DNA of 64,000 nt from Eucalyptus grandis (Eukaryota; Streptophyta; Magnoliopsida; Myrtales; Myrtaceae): assembly GCF_016545825.1 (NCBI RefSeq), contig NC_052619.1, positions 40,081,682-40,145,681 of the forward strand, given 5' to 3'. Below are positions 24,801 through 36,890 of this stretch, piece after piece. Position 1 is the first letter of the stretch; each line of letters begins with the position of its first letter. The notes under the pieces were generated by a model. The model was not told the origin of the DNA, searched no databases, and saw only the letters and a program-made list of their open reading frames with translations. A program made the position numbers and the translations under genes.

Positions 24801-27800
24801 CAGAGCATATATCGATTATCAAGTTGGAGTTGATTTTCTTGATTGCAGTGGAGATCATACTGTCAAACTTATTGATTCTCAGACGGGGAGTTGTTTAAAG
24901 GTGTTAAGGGGTCATAGGAGGACACCGTGGGTGGTAAGCTGCCTCTGTTATAAGGGGCCTTGTGTTTCATCGTTTTGATGCTGTCCTTTTAGCATCGTCT
25001 GAGTGGTTTTTCAAATTTGCAGGTAAGGTTCCACCCCTTGTACCCAGAGATCCTTGCAAGTGGTAGTTTGGATCATGAAGTTCACCTGTGGGATGCAAAT
25101 ACTGCAGAGTGCATAGGATCTCGCAATTTTTGTAGTTCTCCTTTTGATTTCCCTTTTCTTCCCATATCTTTAAGAAACTGTGTCAATGTTGGGACTTGTT
25201 AAGAGGATTACCTGTGTGTTTGTCTTTTCTGCAGACCGTCCTATTGCATCCATTGCGTTCCACGCCCAAGGAGATCTTCTTGCTGTTGCATCTGGTCACA
25301 AGGTGCAGATTTTTAATGTGGATTTTTGTGGATTGTGAACTTTGTATTACTTATAGGGGATTTTACCTTAAATTTCTTTATTAGTTGTACATTTGGCACT
25401 ACAATAGAAGTGGAGAGACATCATCACCAACTATTGTTTTGAGGACACCACGATCTCTTAGGGCTGTGCATTTCCATCCACATGCAGCTCCATTTCTTTT
25501 AACAGCTGAGGTGAAGTCTTTATGGTTAACACATTTCTTTCCTCCACCATAGCTTCTCTTGATGTTATCATCTTATCTATTTGCAGGTCAATGACCTTGA
25601 CTTGACAGATTCGGCTATGACCCTGGCAACTTCTCCCGGTTATTTGCACTACCCTCCTCCTACTATATATCTTGCAGATGCTCATTCTAATGAAAGATCT
25701 AGGTTGGAAGATGAACTGCCTCTCATGCCTTCACCATTGTTGATGTGGCCTTCCTTTACTAGAGATGATGGAAGAGCAACCTTGCCACACATAGGTGGGG
25801 ATGTTGGTCTTAGTGGACAGCAGAGGGTAGACTCGTTGTCTTCAGGGCAGTATGAATTCCATCCATCTCCATTTGAACCTAGCAGCTCTACTTCCATGCA
25901 TGAAGAGACGGGAACTGATCCTTTCTCTAGTGTAAGGGAATCTGAAGTAACTCAGTCTGCAATGAACATTGTGGACAATACGGAAGTGCAACCTGAAGAG
26001 AGAAGTACTTATAGTTTCTCTTTTAGCGACCCAAGGTTTTGGGAGCTGCCTTCGGTGTATGGATGGTTAGTTGGTCAAACCCAAGCTGCCCCTCGAACTG
26101 CACCAAGTCCTGGAGCTCTTGAAACTGCATCTGCTCTTGGTGAGGTAGCGAGTGTTTCACCTGTCAGATCTGAATTTATGCCAGGTGGCATGGACCAGCC
26201 ACGGCTTGGTGGAAGATCTGGGTCTGGATGTCGGTCTTCTGGGTCTCGGATGATGCGCACAGCTGGACTTAATGATCACCCACATGATGAGAACTATCCT
26301 CAATCTGTCGTTAGTAAACTCAGGTCTGAACTTGAAGCCTCGCTGGCTGCAGCAGCATCTACAGAGTTGCCATGCACGGTGAAGCTTAGAGTATGGCCAT
26401 ACGACATGAAAGATCCTTGTGCACTTTTTCGTTCAGAAAGTTGCCGCTTAACTATTCCTCATGCAGTTCTATGCAGGTATATCCTGTAATCCAAGATGTA
26501 GGCTTTTGTCTTACTCTCTAATTATTCCAAGCAAAGAAAGAATTAGTATTTTCTTTAGAGTTTTTTTTTTTTTTTTTTTTTTTGGGGGGTTTGTGTTGGG
26601 GTGTGGGTTTGGAGGAAAAGGAGGGACTGGAGGGAGGAGGGGGAATAAGGCAATCGGAGGGAACAGGGAAGCTAGGTATGAACCAACTACCAGCTAAGAC
26701 CTCTTGGTCCTTTGTAATGGCCAACCATCAATAGGCCGATCTTTTGTTCCTCACAAATAATGCTTTTCCTGGTGTCCTGCTTATGCTTGCATTAATACTG
26801 GCTAATATCCTTTTGATATGCTGCAGTGAAATGGGCGCCCATTTTTCTCCTTGTGGCAGATTCTTTGCTGCCTGTGTTGCATGTGTGCTACCTCAGTTGG
26901 AAGCTGATCCTGTATTACACGGCCAGGTCGATCCCGATGTCACTGGAGTGGCAACCTCACCTACTAGACACCCTGTTTCTGCTTATCAAATCATGTATGA
27001 GCTTCGGATTTATTCCTTGGAGGAGGCAACGTAATGCTCTAGTCTTCCACCTTACTTCCATACTGACTTTATATGTATCCATCTTTAGATATATTCTTAT
27101 ATTCTTAATGTGATATGCTTTTTGATCATCCAGATTTGGAATGGTGCTTGCATCACGATCCATAAGAGCTGCTCATTGTTTAACCTCCATTCAGGTCAGT
27201 TTACACAATTTGGTTTGTGTTTCGCAACAGTGTCTGATTACTAATGCTATTATTCGTCCACTTATCTATGAGTTTCCTTAATAATAATTGTCTGAACACT
27301 GAAGTCGTTTCAAGTTAACCCTGCCAAATGTTGGTATCATTTGGCTTCTAGTTTAGTAAGTTATCTGACTTATGCAGAAATAGTCTCCCTATCAGTTGAT
27401 CGATCATTTGACAATCTTAGCAATGACTCTGGATATTATAAGCTGCTGTATTTTGGAGGAGGGGAAATGCTTGGATGTGTTACTTTCTTTTGCAAGTCCT
27501 TGTTTTCTCGACACATGCTTCACTGATATTTGAGGAAGTAACGTATGGAAAGCTTTGCACACATTTGTCAATCTCCCATTGATCTTGAGTTAATTCATGT
27601 TTATGCAGTTCTCTCCAACATCTGAACACTTACTGCTCGCCTACGGCCGTCGACATAATTCGCTTCTTAAAAGTATAGTCATTGATGGAGAGAATACAGT
27701 GCCTATTTACAGTATATTGGAGGTATAATTGAAATGCTATTTAGATGCAATTTTGAGCTTCTAGCTCCTCCTGCATTTGGAAAGTCCCCCAGTAAAGGCT

Positions 27801-30399
27801 TTTTATTGATGGAGAGAAGTGTGTTATTTTTATTCTTTTTCTGTGGCTCGAATTACTTGTGTGCTTCTTGATGTATATGTCAATATGTCATGCTTATTGA
27901 TCTCACCACAGCTAATTTCTCTTTTCTTCCCCTCCTATTATATCACTGAACTCCATTCTGCTATTCTCTTATTAGATTGAAAGTGCAAAATATGAGATGA
28001 AATCAATTTCACCTACCATAAATAGTTTCTAATGTCCCCATTCTGCCCCGTTGATGTGTCTACATTAAGCCCTCTGTGCGATATGTCCATTGGTGATGGA
28101 GCCTTCAAATCTAAATGATCATGCTAGAAGGAATGATAATTTCTGTCTGATGAGATACTAATGTGTCTTCTTTTTTGTCCTTTTTTCCTGCAACAAAATT
28201 ATTTCCTCTTATATGGGTCTTCAGATGAGTTGTGAATTAAATTTTCATGCAGTTTTATGTTGTTGAAGCAATTACAAGGATGAAGAACTCATCTGGTATT
28301 TATTGGGCATGAACGCATAATGATCGAATTCAAATTGGGGATCAGAGTTTATACAGTTGCAGTGATTTAAAATTCGAAATGTTGTACAGTTCCATTATCT
28401 CTCATCTTGCCTAGAAAACAAGAGACTTATGAGTGAAAGGCCTCTTTTCCTCTCTCCTTTGCCTCTCAATGGAATCTGTTAATTCAACTCTAGGTGTGAA
28501 AGGTTTTAATTTCTTTTGGGGTAACCAGTTTCCAGAGTCCAAATCTAAGATGTCATTTGTACTTGTTGACAAAGTCGATAGAGATCTTGCATGCATTCAT
28601 ATCCTGCATAAAAAGTTAAGGATGTAGCTTTGGGGGACATTATCACCTGTTTTCCAGCATGCAGCTCAATCATGCCAGTGCTAGTGATTCCTGATGTGAA
28701 ATCATCCATTCATTTAGCACTAAAAAATTAGCAATCTGTCTGCTTTGTCATATCATTGGACTGTCATTCCATCAAAGGACGAGAGGCCATTGCGCTGCAC
28801 TGTTAGAGGGAAGTTATGCACATTTTGAAGGAAAGATATGGATTGTTAGACTTATTGGCATGAGAACTTCTTTCTAGGAAAAGAGTGTGATTAAGGATGA
28901 TGTCCATAACTATCGTTCCGATTGTTTCTATGATTTATTTGCTGAACCCATAGTCACCATCCATTTCAGGAAAAGGTATATGCCCAGCGCTTTCATTGCT
29001 TGCAACTGTTGTTTTATTACCAGAATTGGATTGCATGCCTGTTCATTTTTGTGTACTTGGCAAATTCTGGAATAACCATACCTATGATATGAGCCCTTTG
29101 ATCGATGAGCACAGAAGATATGCAAAATCCATACAGCAATGAGAAGCAGGGTCATATGTATGAGTTTTTAGTTTTCATCTCCATCTTTTCATCTGGGACT
29201 TGAGTTGGGATCATTGTCACTCTCAAGTTTATTACAGAATGACCTAGTCGAAGGGGTAGTGGTAGCATTGGTTTTGGTTGCATTTAATGGTTGAATAGCC
29301 TAGAACTGCCTCAGAAGTTGATGTTATTGGGCATTGTTTGATGAGCATTGCTTGATGGGCAGTCAGTTTCCTGATCATCTTACGTAGGATAGACACACAG
29401 GTGATCATCCAATCCTGGATGTTTTGTTTTTTATGTCCCCCCCCCCCGCCCCCTCCTCTCTCAAATCGAGCAGTGAGCACTGTTCACATTATTTAGCATG
29501 GCACAAAAATTATTCTGAGAAAAATTTATCATTGTCTGAAGTGCTGTTATCTGGCTGTTATGTTGGGTGTTTCCATGTCCCTAAGCTGGTTTCTTTAACC
29601 AGGTCTACAGAGTTTCTGATATGGAACTTGTGAGAGTTCTTCCCAGTGCGGAAGATGAAGTAAATGTTGCATGCTTTCACCCTTCAGTTGGAGGTGGCCT
29701 GATTTATGGAACAAAGGTGAGTAAATCTAATCTAGTATGACTGGACAATCACGGGCTCAAAAGCTATTCTTAAATACTAACATTTCCTTCTCTAAAATTC
29801 AGGAAGGGAAGTTAAGGATTCTCCAAATTGACAGTTCTGGGGGCTTAAATCCAAAATCAACTGGTTTTCTTGATGAAAACATGGCAGAGGTGAACAAAGA
29901 TCCGTGCTTAACTGCTGTTTGTTAGATTTATGCATTGACAGATATTTATGAAGCAAGGCCAGGCCTTTTAATTATTGTTGAGCTTCCAATTTGTTGAATT
30001 CTTTGTAATTTGCCAGCAATGCGTGCAGTGCAATATTTTAGTTGACCAGAAATCACCTGCTATAGTTGTCTATTATCTTTTGTTGCGGTGCTGGAGGGTG
30101 GTTGTGGATAATCTTTTGCAATGATAATTTACCTCTAGTTCTCAAACTAGGTCTTCACGTCTCTGTTAATGAAGTTTGTGCTCATTGTACTTGACCTTGT
30201 TTTATTAGATTGCTTTATCAAAATGACAACTTAAGGCGGCATTTGATTATGTCTGAATGTCTGTTGTTGGTAACTGAGCTGAATGAAGTTAATCACATTG
30301 TGGGGGAGAATAAGTGTGTATTTACATGTTGAGTGTAGCTGCATAAACTAACCTTATCTATTCCCTTTATAGGTGCCTACATATGCTTTAGAATGCTAG
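21828..30399 (+). CDS. AMBRA1-like WD40 repeat protein (14 exons, 770 aa)
   Basis: Plant homologue of animal AMBRA1, a CUL4-DDB1 substrate receptor acting in autophagy and cyclin D turnover; the plant role is inferred only. Exons: 21828-21979, 24299-24457, 24616-24732, 24849-24933, 25023-25131, 25235-25302, 25385-25510, 25587-26476, 26827-27030, 27134-27194, 27609-27722, 29603-29716, 29803-29889, 30373-30399. All junctions are GT-AG with matching phase. The start is the first ATG after an in-frame TGA at 21801. A Pro/Ser-rich leader (1-50) precedes LLARREVSPRSK. WD40 blades run from about residue 120 to 275, including the AMBRA1 signature GHRRTPW (164-170) and HLWD (192-195). A disordered Ser/Pro/Glu-rich stretch (about 285-520) precedes C-terminal beta-propeller-like segments (SEMGAHFSPCG, FSPTSEHLLLAYG, GGGLIYGTKEGKLRI). 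It ends in VPTYALEC. Closest named relatives are Arabidopsis At5g43930/At1g04140. Confidence 0.92.
23021..23240 (+). repeat. Tandem 114-bp duplication in intron 1 of the AMBRA1-like gene
   Basis: Two adjacent units start at 23021 and 23135, each opening with GGGTTTCTTATGTGAGT and containing GTGGTTGCTGCTCC and AAATTTAGTCCA. The decayed copy at 10.6 kb has one unit, split by SINE-like insertions. Confidence 0.75.
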
Positions 30400-30501
30400 T
30401 AGCTTGGAAGTGCAACACGCTCGTGAAATTTACTGCTCGACCTTGAAGGTTTGTTTCTTGGTTTTTTTTTCTTTGGTTGAAATGAATTCATTTGAGTTTT
30501 A

Positions 30502-30742
30502 TGCTCCGTTTGTGTCACGGAAAATAAATTTTTTGGAAAATATTTTCCTAAAAACAATCACTTATATCGATTACAAAAATGAATGAATGAAAAATATTTT
30601 TATTGTTCACGAAAATTTTTAGACATAAATTGTTGTCGATAATAAAAACATTTTATGTTGACTAATTATTTCAAGTGATATAAGTGATCATTTATTGAAA
30701 AAAAAAAATCCAAACCATTAATTTTGTGAAACAAATGGAGCC
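30502..30742. mobile_element. MITE, about 240 bp, just after the AMBRA1-like gene
   Basis: Ends are GCTCCGTTTGT and the inverted ACAAATGGAGC. Arms contain inverted GAAAATATTTT-like and ATAAGTGATCATT-like words. Related AT-rich segments lie near 35260-35540, 58255-58490 and 62985-63160. Confidence 0.6.
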
Positions 30743-32372
30743 TTAGTAGTATTTGATATCCAAGAATAATTAGTGAGTTTTGATATCCAATACTACAGGG
30801 TTGTGATGCACAAATATCATTCTGGAATGAATTTGATTTCTTTTGGGTGTATCTCTCTCTTTTTATCTGTCCAAGAACCTACATCAGTTTGGTGCAAGTG
30901 TTGATGTGCTATTTTGAGTGCTTGCATCTTACAAAGACCCAGGTCCCTTTAGGAGGTGATACTTGGATATGGGCATAGTACTTTTGACATATATTGCATA
31001 TATGGGTTTTCTCCTGTGGAAACTTAAACAGTTTTTCAAGCCCAATTCAGATGTAGCACTAACTTTGTTATGTTGGGATTTGTGCTTTCTTCTGTTAGCA
31101 GTCTTTTGAAGCATATTATGTCAAAACTGGGAAGAAGTTCATCAATTATGACATCTGAGGTAAACTCATTTGAGTTTTTATTAGGTGATAATATTGCGGA
31201 TGAGATGATGACATGTCACCTGCACTTCCCAAGTAGTTTGTGGCTTGAGTGTAGCTGTATCTGTTTTTCCACGACTGCAAACCCTCAGCCAGACCAAGGT
31301 CCTTGTTCCATTACTTGTCAAATGCAGTTAGTACAATTCTTTGCTATTTGTAAGAGATATCTTCCACTGTCAAGAGCCTTAGGCAGTTGATCTAACTTGG
31401 AAGTAGATGTGTTAGTGCAAGACGTCTTGGGATTTATGTTATACGTGTATGTTCATTTTGATCCCACGGACTATTGTATAGGGGGGAAAAGGAAGTTGAT
31501 CTAACTTGTATGGATTTGTCGGTTTCTGTTCTTTCTCATCATTGTAAGGATGTTGTTTATAGATCAAATGAAAAGTATTCTTAGTTAATTACCTTGCTGT
31601 AGAGGTGATCTAGTCTATGTGAGTTAGAATTTTTTTTTTTTTGCCTTGCAACTTCGGCAGAATCAGCACCAATGGGTTTTTGCATTAGCCCCTCCTAAGA
31701 AATGAGACCGTCCTGAAGATTTGATATGGTTTGGGGGCTTTTGGTTGAACGTGGGAATAACAGAAGAAAGATGTGGAAAATGGCGTAGCGAGCAGTTCTT
31801 GCCACAAATTATAGCAAAGATCTCTACTTATCAAAAGGCAGGCGCTGTTTCGCATTAAATTTGCTTCTTTATTCATGGTCTGAGGAAATACCTGACGGAC
31901 GGCTTTCCCACTGGCAAAATGGCATCTTCCTGCTGTTTAATCAATTTGATCAAGTGTCATCTTCCGGATAGTCTTGTCCTTGGATGAATATATGAAGGTC
32001 TGTGCACTCTGCGTCAGCTCATAGTTTTCAATTTTCCAAATCATAGGTTTTAGCACACCAGTCTCGGGACTGGAAGTACTGATCCGTCGACTGGTTATTT
32101 TCTTTTGGGAATGCATGCGTAGTGAGGAGAGAGAACGAACGGTGACTTGCGCTGTTACCATTCTCAGTTCTTTCTGATTGAATTGTCAAGATTATCGACC
32201 AGCTCATTAGTTGGTTGCCTCCCTCAATTTCTGAGTTTTGCCGATTCTGAAAATGAATCCCTGATGAGAGCCAATTGGCAAAGTACTCGACATCCCCTAG
32301 TCGCATAAGTGTAGCTTTCATCCCGCCTTCCAATTAAGACCCAGTCTCGAGCGTACCTAAGTTCTAACAAAA
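30743..32372. other. Spacer, no gene recognised
   Basis: Short frames on both strands with no family match and no linked splice sites. A 13-base T run lies at 31630-31642. It may include the distal 3' UTR of the AMBRA1-like gene at its left end. Confidence 0.3.
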
Positions 32373-32785
32373 CCTACATTATGTATACTCCTAATTTCAT
32401 CGTGCATACTCCAATTGTTGCGAGATAAGGGCAATTGATTGGCGAAACCACGAAAAACTTAAGAGAGTGAAACCGCGAAAAACTTAAGAGAGCAAAATCA
32501 TCGACAACTGACACATAAATAACATTATCACTAGTTGGGACAAAATCCTTTGATACTTCATCTGTTACCCACTTTATTGTATCACGACAACCTACATTAT
32601 ATATACTCCTAATTTCATCGTGCATACTCCAATTGTTGCGAGATAAGGGCAATTGATTGCCGAAACCTCGAAAAACTTAAGAGAGCATAATCATCGACGA
32701 CTAACACATAAATAACATTATCACTAGTTGGGACAAAATCCTTTGATACTTCATCTGTTACCCACTTTACTGTATCACGACATTA
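32373..32785. repeat. Tandem duplication, 218-bp unit, two copies
   Basis: Unit 1 starts at 32373 and unit 2 at 32591, each opening with CCTACATTAT and ending in CTGTTACCCACTTTA. They are nearly identical. Unit 1 carries an internal 25-26-bp duplication (gaaaccRcgaaaaacttaag) that unit 2 lacks. No gene is implied. Confidence 0.9.
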
Positions 32786-34318
32786 TCTATTTCTCAAGTC
32801 TGCATTTCAGCAGCTAAACTTCCATAAAATGGAATTTCCTTTGGTTCATGGAATTGAGCAAAACCTCTACAAATCCACACCAGACACTATATTCTGATCT
32901 GGCATCTTTTTGTTATAACTCAGTGCAAGTACCGCCGTTCCTCACGCTATGAAGCCTTCAATCACTAGATCACGACTCTAAGTTCCTTACCCATTCAAGC
33001 CAGCACATTGACCTAATTACTCTCCGTCCAATCCCCACATGGTACCCAAGTTCCACAGATTAACATGAAGCAAACATCTTGGTGACGACACTATCTCTTT
33101 CTAACAAGCTCCATGCATCAGATAACGGCTGAACATGACCCTAATTCCTCTACTAAGTGCATAATTCACCAGCTGCCACATCAACATCTTAGAACACCTC
33201 CATCCATCTCCCACTTCATAATGCCTTCAGTTAGTCACCAAAAGTTTTTACTCTTATGGTATTCCATGCAATGGCATAGTGCGATTAACCTTCCTAAACC
33301 CTCTGCTGCCACTTGACGTGTCTAATTTACAGTCACGTTAAACCCTCTGCTGCCACCTGATATGTTTAAGTTACAGACATCGTGACGCTTGAGCGTCCCA
33401 CCACAGACAATCCTCGAATCTGAAGGACGAAGAGAGCACATTACTCCTCCTGGAAGACACAGCTGGACATATTAATGAATCCATCTAGTTTTCACAGGTC
33501 AAACCAAGTGGATTCGTGACCTGACTCAGACTCCCTCATACATCTCGTCACCACGAGGCGACACAATTCATCTAGCTTGCTAGAGCATATCCAGTGAAAG
33601 AAGGATGTACTACCGGAGCTGTTTTGCCACTTTATGACTCTATAGCTTTGCTAACTTCGTTACCTCATGCGCGTGCAACTGTCCCTAGATCTACACCAAC
33701 AAGGCCTTCACGCCAGTTCCAATTTATCAGTAACTTCATAGGAAGATATAAAGTCAACAATGTGCGAACATTCAGGATAGAGAATTAATCCCGACAATTG
33801 GCTAAAACCCTTTAAAAGCATTCATAAACCCTGCACAAGGGCCAGCACCCCTTGCCCCATATAGCTTACCGATCTGCAGAAGGGGAAAAGGCGACCCTCC
33901 CCCGTCTCCCCGAAAAATTACCTGGACCGTAAAACAGAAAGAAACAAAACACCATACAATCTCGAATCTGCGTGTACTTCATGTTCGCCCCCCAAAGCAT
34001 TAACATTGCCTGTACATCGAAAGCGCATTCAATAATCTAATTGCATTGGAGGGTTTCATACGCGGAATCACCAAAGGGCCGGGCGCCAAGATCCATATCA
34101 TCGAGACAGAAATTAGTAAACGAAAATCAATTTCTGAATATATATTTATACTGAGGAAGGGTTTAAGAGCAATCCATCACAGCGAGAAGGATGACTGACG
34201 AGTTTCTCTCCCCTTCTCCTTCCACGAAGGAGAGGGGGAGGGCGAATGAACCCTAGGGACACACAGAAAGATGCAAGGGCGCGGCCGATGACAGCTCGCG
34301 GGGCGGGGGGATATCGAA
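32786..34318. other. Spacer, probably including the SMAP1 3' UTR near 34150-34318
   Basis: No coding exon recognised. A short near-repeat, AAACCCTCTGCTGCCACTTGA/CTGA, occurs at about 33297 and 33340. The stretch next to 34318 is the likely 3' UTR of the minus-strand SMAP1 gene. Confidence 0.35.
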
Positions 34319-34510
34319 TCAGTTGATGTCGGCGTCGTCGAAGTCGTCCTCGAAGGCGTTGAAGAAATCGGCGTCGGCGAGCTTGTTGTCGACGGAGAGG
34401 ACGCCCTCGCCGCCGAAGATCTCGAGCGGGTCGACGTCGTCGACGTCCATCGCCACCGTGGTGCCCTGGTCTTCTAGCTCCGCGAAGTAATCCATCGGCG
34501 TCGGTCTCAT
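34319..34510 (-). CDS. SMAP1: Small acidic protein 1 (63 aa)
   Basis: In Arabidopsis, SMAP1 is a nuclear small acidic protein needed for response to the synthetic auxin 2,4-D and is linked to the COP9 signalosome/RUB pathway. The protein starts MRPTPMDYFAELEDQG and ends KLADADFFNAFEDDFDDADI-Asn. The family hallmarks are the central MDVDDVD, the NKLADADFFN block and the Phe/Asp-rich end. Sixty-three residues match the usual length of about 62. The start at 34510 was preferred over an in-frame ATG at 34597 because the extra 29 residues (basic, Arg/Glu-rich) are absent from the family. A single exon suffices. A longer opposing-frame ORF over the same bases is a GC-rich shadow. Confidence 0.93.
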   Translation of the reverse strand: MRPTPMDYFAELEDQGTTVAMDVDDVDPLEIFGGEGVLSVDNKLADADFFNAFEDDFDDADIN

Positions 34511-34624
34511 CTTCTCTCTCGCTCGCTCCCGCTCCCGCACCGTCGTCCACCCCGTTCCGCGCTCCAGCTGCTTGTGCAAATGCACGCGAGGGTGCATCGC
34601 CAGGTGAACAGTGCTTTTATATTT

Positions 34625-34985
34625 TAGAGCTAATACCTATTACAATTTTTTTTTTTTTTTTTTATAACAAAAATCTTCAAATTGATATACCATGATAAAT
34701 TTATTCATATTAGTTTCCAATTTAATTGTCAAACTGCTGAGTTTAATAACACAGATAATTGATATTGGGTGTTATTGTCTATTTGACTTTTTTTCCATAT
34801 TATTAATTTAATAAAAATTAAAATAAATTTATTATTTATCATTGAGATTTTTGATTGTTAATATTTTTGTCACAGTTATATTAATTTAGAATTTTTTATA
34901 ATAAAAAAGTTTATTATAAATTTATAATAAATATATCAATTTAGAGTGACGAAATAATTATTAAGATGATGACGTGGTAAGTGCA
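34625..34985. repeat. AT-rich dispersed repeat, family B
   Basis: Holds an 18-base T run and words such as AAATTGATATACCATGATAA. Upstream of SMAP1. Similar to 35724-36205 and 51665-51990. No coding potential. Confidence 0.4.
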
Positions 34986-35723
34986 TGAGAAATTGTCATT
35001 TTTGAAGTAAACCATATTAATTTTTTCTCCGAATTCAACTCAATATGAGGGCTCTCGTTGAATAAATTGTCGTGTCAATTATGTTGCATAACACATTCAC
35101 TAACTATAAAATTTGCCATCTTTGTTTAGATGTCGAGCGATGAGGTTTAACAGCTCGACATGTTTTTGGTGACGTTACATTCACAGAAGATGCTTCTATT
35201 TATATATGCTTGCTCTTAAAAATGTTTAAGCTGCATCTGCTTTTTAATATGCTTTTCTTGTCTTCGGACAAATTTATTTGTGTGAAAGAATTTTCTATGA
35301 ATTAACTTTTTGAACTTTTACACATTTGATAACTGAAAATGATTCGTCAATGAAAAATGAGAAATGATTGTATGATCTTTTAATTTATTATGAGAATAAC
35401 AGTTTATTTTGAATTACTAAAAAATCAAATTATAAATAATTATAAATTATTAAGGACTAAAATTTTTTCTCATATTATTTCAAATAATCTATAATAAACT
35501 ATTATTTTCACAGTATCCCTAAGAAAATATTGTTATGCTGAAAAAGTACCCCAATGGTTACTCAAAACCTAGCAAAAAAATGAGAAATCATTCATGGTTA
35601 AAGAAAATATGCGTGCTTAGATAATGCATTCCTAACACAAAGAAGGGAAATATTTTCTTAAAAAATTGTTTCCAAAAAAGCATATTCATTAATTATGAAC
35701 TTTTCTTCAACAAATATACTCTT
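34986..35723. other. AT-rich spacer with a MITE-like segment
   Basis: About 35260-35540 contains paired GAATTTTCTATGAATTA-like and AATAAACTATTATTTTC-like words, resembling the 30.5-kb MITE arms. Limits are unclear. No gene recognised. Confidence 0.3.
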
Positions 35724-36205
35724 TAGGGTTAATACCCTAAAAATCTCAAACTGATATAAGTGTAACAAATTTACCTTCAAACTAATTTTTTAATCATAAA
35801 AACTCAAATTGGTATATCCGTGATAAATTTATCCTAAATAACCAAAAAAAAATCTTTAACTAGTATATTTATGATAAATTTATCCCAAATCGATTTATTC
35901 GACTTCCAAACCTTCCAAAATTGATAGATTAAATAGCAAATATACACAAAATTTGAATTAATATTACAAAAAATCACAAAAATTTAAAATTCCAAACCGA
36001 TTCACTAGTCAACTGTCACATATAATCCGGCTTAGCAATTTGATAGTAAAATTTAACGAAAACTAACAAAAGTTAAATTTGTCACGAGTATATCAGTTTT
36101 GGGTAAATTTGCCAAATGTATTAGGGTTTTTTGAAGTCAAAAAAATAATTTGAGGCAAATTTGTCACAAATATATCAGTTTGGGTTTTTAAGATATTAAC
36201 CCTAG
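35724..36205. mobile_element. TIR-type AT-rich element, family B
   Basis: Starts TAGGGTTAATACCC and ends in the inverted ATATTAACCCTA. Just inside each end, TCTCAAACTGATATA and its inverse are shared. Repeated TGATAAATTTATCC-like words fill the arms. No coding frame. Confidence 0.6.
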
Positions 36206-36464
36206 TCTTTATATTGTCACATTCTCTTTTCTTCTTATTTCAAAGTTTAGTCATTCTTGAAGTACATAATATAACTCTACACATTTATTACAACCATTCG
36301 AAGTAACTATTTGGCACCCGTTTTCATCCTTACACATGTTGTATAATTATTTAACATATAGAGCGAGTGCTGAAATTAACTATTAGGAAAACATATGTAT
36401 ATTGTGAAATTATAGCTCAACGTGTTTTAAAACTTTCTAAATAGTTGACACCTTTAAATAAAAG
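36206..36464. other. AT-rich spacer
   Basis: Nothing recognised. Confidence 0.3.
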
Positions 36465-36890
36465 AGAAAAGACTATCAATAACTCTATATTTTGCCCAAA
36501 GTGACAAATTTATCCAAAATTTTTTTTTGTAACATGAAAAATCCCAAACTTTGCAAATAGTAACACATTTACCCCACCAATGACATGTTCATCTTTTTTT
36601 TTTTTTTTTTGGCCTTTTCCTTTTCCCTTTTTTCTTCTTCTTCTCTCTTTTGTCCGCCGGCCATGGCGGAGGGAAGTCGAAGTCAGGCAATGGTTGCCCT
36701 CACCGGCATCGGGCAAAGGTCACCCTCGTCTGGGCTGGCTAGGGTCGCCCTCGTTGGCATCGGGTAAAGGCAACTCTTGGTTGGGTCGGGCGAGGGCCTC
36801 CCTCGCCAAATTTGGCAAGGGCCACCCTTGCTTGATCCGGGCGAGGCTGGCAAGGGAAGCCCTCACCCGACCCAACCAAGGGTTGCCTTT

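Noticed and set aside
34146..34550. 134-codon minus-strand frame overlapping SMAP1
   Set aside because: Different frame of the same bases, Arg/Gly-rich from GC bias; SMAP1 in the other frame matches a known family end to end.
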